Below are positions 1 to 7,500 of a stretch of 64,000 nt of DNA, one piece after another. The DNA is taken from contig NZ_AKWZ02000010.1 in assembly GCF_000306235.2 (NCBI RefSeq), positions 434,001 through 498,000 of the forward strand, given 5' to 3'. Made by a program: the position numbers and the translations under genes. Position 1 is the first letter of the stretch. Every line of letters begins with the position of its first letter. A model generated the notes under the pieces. That model searched no databases. It was not told the DNA's origin and saw nothing but the letters and a program-made list of their open reading frames with translations. Source of the DNA: Leptospira fainei serovar Hurstbridge str. BUT 6 (GTDB taxonomy: Bacteria; Spirochaetota; Leptospiria; Leptospirales; Leptospiraceae).

Positions 1-46
1 CAAAAATAGCAATATGAATTGACGGTCGCTTTCGGGAAGGATTTTC

Positions 47-80
47 CCGTTGCTATCAAGCAAAGCAACGGTTGATTTTT
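47..80 (+). terminator. Rho-independent terminator of an upstream gene
   Basis: CCGTTGCT at 47-54 pairs perfectly with AGCAACGG at 64-71, and the stem is followed by a T-rich run. This is a typical intrinsic terminator for a plus-strand gene lying before the window. No coding sequence is supported in 1-114. Confidence 0.7.
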
Positions 81-114
81 TACGAATGCGCACTTTCTTA
101 GGAGAATCTTATTT

Positions 115-468
115 ATGAAAACCGCAGGTAAGTACCTATATGCAATTCCCTTTTTGATCTTCGGGATCTTCCATCTGATCTATGCACCGGGAATGGCGGG
201 ATTAGTACCTTCTTACATACCGTTTCAAGTCGTTTGGGTTTATCTAACGGGTGTAGCAATGATAGCGGCTGCCGTAAGCATCTTCATCAATAAAAAAACG
301 AAGCTCGCCACGACATTATTGGCGGTTCTGCTTGGCCTGTATATCGTCCTAATTCACTTAGGTCCGGCAGCCGGAGGAAACCAACAGGAAGTCGCCGCAT
401 TATTGAAAGACTTAGGATTGTTAGGCGGAGCTTTGGTGATTGCCAGCATCTCCAAAGATAACGATTAA
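115..468 (+). CDS. DoxX-like small integral membrane protein
   Basis: This 117-residue protein is almost wholly hydrophobic, with about four predicted transmembrane helices (roughly residues 7-25, 36-57, 63-83 and 96-112). Size and helix layout resemble DoxX/DoxD-like membrane proteins, whose biochemical role is poorly defined. The ATG is preceded by AGGAG at 100-104, ten bases upstream, which supports this start. It is a single-gene unit: an intrinsic terminator precedes it and another follows. The DoxX assignment rests on general pattern, not a diagnostic motif, so 'conserved membrane protein' is the safe reading. Confidence 0.7.
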   Translation: MKTAGKYLYAIPFLIFGIFHLIYAPGMAGLVPSYIPFQVVWVYLTGVAMIAAAVSIFINKKTKLATTLLAVLLGLYIVLIHLGPAAGGNQQEVAALLKDLGLLGGALVIASISKDND

Positions 469-490
469 TCCGTCTGGATTTCCAATATGA

Positions 491-517
491 AGGGAAAGGT
501 GTGAACCTTCCCTTTTT
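491..517 (+). terminator. Rho-independent terminator
   Basis: AGGGAAAGGT at 491-500 pairs with ACCTTCCCT at 504-512 (one bulged A, four-base loop) and is followed by TTTTT. It lies 22 bases after the stop codon of the DoxX-like gene. Confidence 0.85.
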
Positions 518-826
518 ATTTTCTAAATCGGGATTCAATTTAATTCATCTCATTGAACGATGATTCCGCCTGCGCAGAAACGTCGGCCCCACCCTGCTTG
601 GGATTGGGGAGGCGGGCCTCGTGGGAGCGCTCGACGCTATATCACAATTATGGAAATCATGCAAGCTCTTTACGATCACCGATCATGTATGAGCTCCTAC
701 GATAAAAATAGCTCCACTTTAGCGGCGGATCGGATTTTCAAATTCGGAAAAGAAAATTCTTCCATCCTTCTTGATTTTCCATAGACCGATGAGAGGTTTC
801 CTGGCACCGTATTCACTTACAATACG
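518..826. other. Intergenic region with a GC-rich segment
   Basis: No supported gene. Bases about 560-645 are much richer in G+C than their surroundings and read like an interspersed leptospiral repeat, but no second copy is present in this window. The open frame at 560-784 has no ribosome site and no protein-like composition. Confidence 0.4.
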
Positions 827-1717
827 ATGAGTATGAAAAAGATGAATTTGACCCTTCCCACCTTGCTTTCGGCTCTTCTCTTTTTAAGCTTGGTTTCCTC
901 GTGTAAAAATTTAAGTAAATTCGCTTCCAAAAGCACATATAAGCCGCCTACGGTTGAGGATTTGGATGCTTGGAAACGACGCTTGGCGATGGACGAAGCG
1001 GAAATCATTGAGTTAGAAAAGAAAATCCGAGAACTCGCTTCCAAGACTCGATCGGCGGGCGCACTTAGCTGGAAAATCGCACAAGGCTATATGAAAATCG
1101 GAGATTATGATCTAGCCGCCAAATATTACAATCAGGCCCTCAAGGAAGAGTCAGACGGGAAAAAATCGGAAATCATAGGTGCGGATGTGCACTTCTTCGA
1201 GTCGGCGCTCCCATACTTTGACAGAGCTTTATTGCAAATGCCCGTTGACCAACAGCTTCTATTCGAAACGGGTCTTGCATATGCAAATGCTTCTAAAGAT
1301 CGAGGTTGGGAACCGACGCGCAGACAATCTGCAATCGAAATTTTTCAGGCCTTAACTCGCCAAGATCCCCGCGATTCAAGATTTCCGTTTCAACTAGCTT
1401 TGATCTATTTCGATTCTTCCATGGTGGATTCCGCCTGGGAAGGAATCAGCGCGGGGTTTCATGACCAGGAAAAAGCATTCGCAATTTTGGATTCGATTCT
1501 GAAAAAAGAACCCAGGAACATACCTACAAGATTCGCAAAAGCCAATTTTTTATATAGACTCGGTCAATCCGAGGCGGCCAAAGACGAATACTTATATATT
1601 AAGTCCACATTAGAAAGCCTTAAAAAAGATGGATTCATCAAGGAAAGCTTGGAAGAGAACGATTCTTATCGAAATGTCCAAGAGGACTTGAAGAAATTAA
1701 ACGCAAAGGAAAAATAA
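827..1717 (+). CDS. TPR-repeat lipoprotein
   Basis: The N-terminus is a lipoprotein signal peptide with lipobox LVSSC, so lipidation is expected at Cys26. The rest is helical with TPR-like pairs around residues 75-110 (a 'KIAQGYMKIGDYDLAAKYYNQAL' type unit), 120-150, 170-200 and 220-255, suggesting an envelope-anchored protein-interaction scaffold. A second in-frame ATG two codons downstream is an equally possible start. It is followed by dprA after about 40 bases and is probably co-transcribed with it. The specific partner is unknown. Confidence 0.8.
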   Translation: MSMKKMNLTLPTLLSALLFLSLVSSCKNLSKFASKSTYKPPTVEDLDAWKRRLAMDEAEIIELEKKIRELASKTRSAGALSWKIAQGYMKIGDYDLAAKYYNQALKEESDGKKSEIIGADVHFFESALPYFDRALLQMPVDQQLLFETGLAYANASKDRGWEPTRRQSAIEIFQALTRQDPRDSRFPFQLALIYFDSSMVDSAWEGISAGFHDQEKAFAILDSILKKEPRNIPTRFAKANFLYRLGQSEAAKDEYLYIKSTLESLKKDGFIKESLEENDSYRNVQEDLKKLNAKEK

Positions 1718-1757
1718 TAATCTTCCGTATTAACGTATTCTATCGCGCGAATTACGA

Positions 1758-2714
1758 ATGGATTTTCTAGCTTTAACTTCCCCTAAAATTTATTCGTTCG
1801 TAATCCGCTCTCGAATCCTTTCACTTTCTCTCTCGCAGAAAGGAGCGATCGAAACTCTTTTAAAAAGACTTCCGATAAGCTTACGAAAGGAAGCGGAAAC
1901 GGATGCAAAATTATACCGATATTCTTTAGAAAAACTGAATTCTTTTATTATCAGCTATTATGATCCGATTTACCCTCGGTATCTTCGGGAAATTTACGAC
2001 CCTCCTCCGAATTTGTTCTGTATCGGAGATCCATCCGTTTTGGAAAGAAATCTACTTGCAGTCGTAGGAACGCGATCCCCTTCCCCGGTAACTCGCTTAG
2101 CTTGCAAAAATTTAACATCCGTGATATCTTCGCGGGGTTATCAAGGGATCGTCTCAGGGTTAGCTCTGGGCGTCGATGCTTCCGCGATGGAACACGCTTT
2201 GGAAAATAATCTTTCCGTTCTCGGCGTGATGGGAACGGGGCCCGACCGGGAATATCCCGAGGAAAACAAAAATTTGTATCGGAAAATGAAAACGACCAAA
2301 GAAGCGCTTATCGTGACGGAATATCCGCCGGGATTTCAAATCAGAAAATATGCTTTTCCTCGGAGAAACAGAATCATTACCGGCATCAGCGATTCCTTAT
2401 TAGTTATGGAGGCGCCTGAAAAAAGCGGAGCAATCTCATCCGCCCATAGCGCAGTGGCACAGAATAGAGAAGTTTACATCTTCAACCATCCGGCTCAGTT
2501 TTCCAATCAAGGCGGGAAAAAATTGTTATCCGACGGCGCGAATGAAATTCTTTTTCCCCTTTTCTCCGGGCAAAAAGAAAAGTTCTTTCATGCAAACGAC
2601 ATTTTACCTATTAATTTTCAAGACTTGCCGGAAACGCTGAGTCGCCTTGGAAAAGAGACGTTGGACGATAATTGGATTGATTTAGGAAATGGATTTCTGA
2701 GATCGGAAACATAG
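1758..2714 (+). CDS. dprA: DNA-processing protein DprA (Smf family)
   Basis: DprA binds single-stranded DNA during natural transformation and loads RecA. The Rossmann-like core is clear: VVGTRSPS near residue 103, SGLALGVDASAMEHAL near 138, GVMGTGPDREYPEEN near 157, then EYPPG, FPRRNRIITGISD and SGAISSAHSAV further on. The N-terminal 80 residues are less conserved and the C-terminal winged-helix domain common in DprA is short or missing, giving a compact 318-residue form. It lies between a TPR lipoprotein and the carboxylase homologue; the gap to the next start is only 12 bases. Whether Leptospira uses it for transformation is not shown here. Confidence 0.92.
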   Translation: MDFLALTSPKIYSFVIRSRILSLSLSQKGAIETLLKRLPISLRKEAETDAKLYRYSLEKLNSFIISYYDPIYPRYLREIYDPPPNLFCIGDPSVLERNLLAVVGTRSPSPVTRLACKNLTSVISSRGYQGIVSGLALGVDASAMEHALENNLSVLGVMGTGPDREYPEENKNLYRKMKTTKEALIVTEYPPGFQIRKYAFPRRNRIITGISDSLLVMEAPEKSGAISSAHSAVAQNREVYIFNHPAQFSNQGGKKLLSDGANEILFPLFSGQKEKFFHANDILPINFQDLPETLSRLGKETLDDNWIDLGNGFLRSET

Positions 2715-2726
2715 GCGCCGACACGA

Positions 2727-4229
2727 ATGAAATCGAAGTCTTCATTGCTAAATACAATTCGAACGGAATTAGCAGGCGATTCGCCCGCATGGTCGGTCGG
2801 CCTATTTAGATTTTTTTTCGGAATCCTTCTTTCTTTCCTCGCACTAAGATATCTTGCTTATGGCTGGGTCGGAAAATATTTTTTGCAGCCCGAATTCCAT
2901 TTCAAATATTATGGATTCTCTTGGGTACCCGTATTACCGAGCTGGCTATTATATCCTCTATTCTGGATATTGATTCTTGCCGGAATAGGAATCTCACTTG
3001 GAATTCTGTATAGAATTTGTCTTATCGTTTATCTGATCGGTTTTCTTTATTTCAATTTACTAGACGTATCCACATATCTAAATCACTATTACTTAGTGGC
3101 CCTCCTGCTCTGGATTATGATTTGGATTCCCGCGGATAGATGCTTATCCGTTTCCCATTTTTTAGAAACTTACAGAACTGGCCGTTGGGCTAATCCAAGT
3201 ATTCGAAATTGGTCGCTTTGGCTTTTGCGCTTCCAGATCGGCTGTGTTTATTTTTTCGGAGGATTGGCTAAAATCGTTCCGGATTGGCTCTTTCAGGCCC
3301 AACCGTTAAGAATTTGGCTAATTCGAAATACCGATTTTCCGGTGTTAGGAAAGTTTTTCACATATCCGATCGCAGGTTACGTTTTCAGTTATGCCGGATT
3401 GTTATTCGACCTTTTGGTTCCCTTTCTGCTTTTAAAGCCGAATTTTCGGATATTGGCATATTGTCTGGTGCTTATTTTTCACGCGCTAACTTGGAAACTT
3501 TTTCCGATCGGAATGTTTCCTTGGATCATGTCACTCTCGGCCACTCTATTCTTTCCTCCGTCCTGGCCGTTAAAACTCAGAAACTTTTTAAAACGGAGAG
3601 GAATTTTTCCTTACGGCGAACTAAGAAATCTCTTTCAGGTAGCTTGGCAAAAATTGCCGGTTCGGTTTCGCTTTGATTCGGCGGGATTCTTTTTAAAAAT
3701 TCTTCTTTTTTTGGAAAAACCGGATCTTTGGGGACGCAATCTATATTATAAATTCCCAAAGTATGATCCGAAAACGATTCATAAAATAGGAACGCTATTC
3801 TGGTCTTCTTACATTCTATTTCAAATTCTTTTCCCGTTAAGGCATTTTTTATACCCTGGAAACAACCTTTGGACAGAACAAGGATTCCGATTCGCATGGC
3901 ATATTATGCTGATTCAAAAAAACGGAATCGCGTCGTTTCGAGTGGCAAATCTGAGAACGGGAGAAGTACATTTCGTTCTCCCCGAATCGCACCTCACCGA
4001 GTTTCAAAAGACCATGATGAGTACTCAACCGGATTTGATTCTACAATTCGCTCATTATTTAGGCGAAGCAGAAAAACGTAAAACCGGCGACGATGTCGCA
4101 GTCTATGCCGATATAACGGTTTCTTTAAACGGGAAAAAAAGCAAAACATTCATAGATCCGTTACGAGATCTTATGAAGGTGAAAGAAGGGTTCTCAAACA
4201 AAGATTGGATTCTCGCGGACGAAAAATAG
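2727..4229 (+). CDS. Vitamin K-dependent gamma-carboxylase homologue (HTTM domain)
   Basis: This 500-residue multi-pass membrane protein resembles animal gamma-glutamyl carboxylase over its full length. Visible family motifs are DVSTYLNHYYLV near residue 112, GGLAKIVPDWL near 178, FHALTWKLFPIGMF near 250, LFPLRHFLYPGNNLWTEQG near 370, and PDLILQFAHYL near 430. By recalled alignment with the human enzyme, Lys182 falls at the active-site base Lys218, while the preceding lysine is alanine. The family uses reduced vitamin K, O2 and CO2; pathogenic Leptospira are reported to have acquired such a gene with altered activity. Twelve bases separate it from dprA, suggesting one transcript. The substrate is unknown. 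Confidence 0.88.
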   Translation: MKSKSSLLNTIRTELAGDSPAWSVGLFRFFFGILLSFLALRYLAYGWVGKYFLQPEFHFKYYGFSWVPVLPSWLLYPLFWILILAGIGISLGILYRICLIVYLIGFLYFNLLDVSTYLNHYYLVALLLWIMIWIPADRCLSVSHFLETYRTGRWANPSIRNWSLWLLRFQIGCVYFFGGLAKIVPDWLFQAQPLRIWLIRNTDFPVLGKFFTYPIAGYVFSYAGLLFDLLVPFLLLKPNFRILAYCLVLIFHALTWKLFPIGMFPWIMSLSATLFFPPSWPLKLRNFLKRRGIFPYGELRNLFQVAWQKLPVRFRFDSAGFFLKILLFLEKPDLWGRNLYYKFPKYDPKTIHKIGTLFWSSYILFQILFPLRHFLYPGNNLWTEQGFRFAWHIMLIQKNGIASFRVANLRTGEVHFVLPESHLTEFQKTMMSTQPDLILQFAHYLGEAEKRKTGDDVAVYADITVSLNGKKSKTFIDPLRDLMKVKEGFSNKDWILADEK

Positions 4230-4566
4230 ATTTTATCGCCTAATTCAAAATTTTGGAAAAATATTCCGAAGTCAAAACTCCCAAAATTGACACACTTTCA
4301 CGCCCCACGTTATTCGGTGCTTCGTAAAATTTTAATCTATCGAATTTCTTTTCAAAGAAACAAACCGATCACTACACTTAAGTGATACTCGACTTAAGAA
4401 TGTATGTCTCATCAAAAGAATATAAGAGAAAAATAACCTAATTTTCTATTATAATCGTATAATCATTTTAATTTATTTTTTTCTGAAGTAGAATACTCCA
4501 CTGAATCGTCCGATTAAATAATACCAAGGTATTAATTAGGGAGAAATTAATCCGAAGAGAGAAACG
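4230..4566 (+). promoter_or_regulatory. AT-rich leader upstream of the LigB-like gene
   Basis: No gene is present in these 337 bases. A TTGACA box lies at 4287-4292 but has only a poor -10 partner (near 4310). Several TATAAT-like stretches occur at 4440-4480. A purine-rich site (AAGAGAGAAACG) precedes the ATG at 4567. A long 5' untranslated leader is possible, as reported for lig genes, but the start site cannot be placed. Confidence 0.35.
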
Positions 4567-7500
4567 ATGCACCGCATTTTTGAAAATACAAAGCATATAT
4601 GCTTTCCAATTCTTTTATTTTTTCTCCTCGAAGGATGTGCCGCATGGCCTTTACTCACAGGCGCCGTCGGGTTAGCAGCCGGGAAAACGGGAAGCGGGCC
4701 TCTCTTTTTTGTACCAGGAAGTGCGAGTTCGCAGCCCGCCACCTTGGATAGGGTGGAAATCTCTTCTCCATCCACAAGCTTTGCCAAAACTACTACGATT
4801 CCTTTAAAAGCCACTGCGATATATTCGGATAATACGAATGCGGATATAACTGGCGATGCAAATTGGTCTTCTGCGGATTCGTCCGTGATTAAAATGCTTT
4901 CGGGAGGCAAAGCTCAAGGAATTCAAGTCGGCTCCACGGTAATAACGATCGAATACCAAGGTAAAACCGCTCAGATTCTACTCACCGTTACTGCCGCTCC
5001 GCTATCATCGTTAACGATAACTTGCACCGATCAAACTTCAAATCTTCCGAAGGGATCCTCGCGACAATGCGCGCTTACCGGTAATTTTGCGGATGGATCG
5101 ACTCAGGATTTGACCCTCGACCCGAGCACTACTTGGAGCACCTCGAATTCTAACATCGCAACTGTCGACGCAAATGGATTGGTACAAGGAGTTGCGGTCG
5201 GCTCAACTTCGATTCGCGCAGGATACCAGGGACTTACCGCTACCTTGGCATTATCGATCAGCCAAGCATCCCTGGTTTCGATCTCGGTTACACCGACCAA
5301 TCCATCACTACCGTTAGGCAAAACGCAGCAGTTTACTGCCACGGGAACGTATTCGGATAATTCCACTCAAAACATAACTTCACAAGTAACGTGGACATCC
5401 TCCGACACTTCCATAGCGACGATCGGAAATGCGGTCGGAAACAAAGGGTTTCTTTCCACTCAAGCCCGGGGAAGTGCGACGATTACGGCGGGCCTTGGTT
5501 CTATCAGCAATCAAACGCAGATTACCGTTACGGCAGCGCTCCTGGAGAGCATTTCGATTACCCCTGCAAATCCTTCTGTTGCGAAAGGTCGTACACTCAA
5601 TCTCGCAGCTACCGGAATATTCACGGATGGCAGTAGCTCCACGATCACCACGCAGGTAACCTGGTCGAGCGATAACACCGGTATCGTCTCCGTCGATAAC
5701 GGTTCCGGGCTGGAGGGTCGCGCAACCGCAGCGAATGTTGGAACCGCTAACGTTACTGCTGCAATCGGCGGAATTTCTTCAACCGTATCGTTTCAAGTAA
5801 CCGCGGCAGTTTTGACTTCCATTCAAGTGACGCCGGATGACACGTCGATTCCAAGAGGGACTTCGACGAATGTACTTGCATTGGGAATTTATTCTGACGG
5901 CACTTCTCAAAATATCAGCGATCAGGTTTCCTGGACGACCTCCAATACTTCCACGTTGCAGCTGGGATCCCTAAATGGAGTTCCGAAAAAAGGAGTTCTT
6001 TCTCCGAATAACGGCGGCTTCGGCTCCGCCCGAATCACTGCCACTTTAGGTAGTATTAGCGGATACGCGGATATTACGGTTACGTCCGGCAGATTAATCT
6101 CGATTCAAGTGGATCCTACCAATCCGAGCATAGCCAAAGGACTTACTAAAAACTTTACTGCGACCGGAACCTATACCGATGCCACCACTCAAGATCTCAC
6201 AACTCAGGTTACTTGGGCTTCTTCAAATACCGCTATTGCTACGATCAGCAACGCCTCCGGCACACAAGGAACTGCGACGGGATTATCGATCGGCAATTCG
6301 AATATCACGGCTATTCTTGGATCAGTAACATCTCCGACAAACACGTTGACGATCACGGCAGCAACCTTACAAAGCATCACCATCACCCCTTCCCTACCGA
6401 GCATACCTAAAGGAAGAAGCCAGAACTTAACCGCGACCGGAACTTATTCGGACGGAAGTACTTCGAACCTTACGACCCAGGTAACCTGGACTAGCTCGGA
6501 TTCTTCGATCGCAGCAGTAGACAATACTAGCGGAAATCAAGGTAAGACTTCAGGCGTTTCACAAGGAAGCGTTTCGATCGGCGCTACAATCGGTTCCGTT
6601 TCGGGTACGATCACTTTCACAGTCACGAGCGCAGTATTGGATTCGATTCAAGTTTCCATAGACGATTCTTCGATCGCGAAAGGAACTTCGACTCAAGCTG
6701 AAGCGGTGGGAATTTACTCCGACGGAACTCATTCAAACATAAGCGATCAAGTCGTATGGACTTCTTCTCAAACCTCGATCGTTCAACTGGGCATTCTCTT
6801 ATCAGGACCCAAAAAACAACTGAACTCTCCGAGCAGCGGCAGCCAAGGATCTTCGAGAATCACGGCTGCTTTGAATTCCATTAGCGGATATGCGGATCTT
6901 TCCGTCACCGCGCCGCGTTTAGTCTCGATTCAAGTGGATCCGACCAATCCGACGGTTGCGAAAGGTTTGACCAAGAACTTCACCGCAACCGGATCCTACA
7001 CGGACGGTTCGGTACAAGATTTAACTTCGCAGGTTACTTGGCGTTCGTCAGACACGAGCATCGCGACAATCAGTAACGTTTCCGGTACGCAAGGAACTGC
7101 GACAACCTTGCAAACCGGAACTTCGAATATTACCGCCCAATCAGGATCCGTTCTATCATCGGTTAGCGTGCTCACCGTCGGGGCCGCGACTTTAGCAAGT
7201 ATTACGATCGCTCCTTCTCCAACGTTAAGCATTTCAAAAGGTTTAACTCAGAATTTTACCGCAACGGGACATTACTCCGATAACTCCACTCAGGACATAA
7301 CGACTCAAGTGACTTGGTCCTCTTTTGATCAAACAAAGGCAACCGTAAGTAATGCGGCCGGCAGTCAGGGAACATTAACCGCTTTGTTGGAAGGAAGCAC
7401 GCAGATTTCCGCGACTCTAAATTCGATCCAAAGTTCCGACACGGCGGTCACAGTGACTGCCGCCGCACTTCAATCCATTCAAATTACGCCTGCAAACTCC

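Noticed and set aside
560..784. Open frame of 74 codons
   Set aside because: It starts in a GC-rich segment with no ribosome site and has no protein-like pattern.
4287..4315. Strong promoter for the LigB-like gene
   Set aside because: The TTGACA box is good but no acceptable -10 hexamer lies at the right distance, so only a low-confidence regulatory entry was kept.
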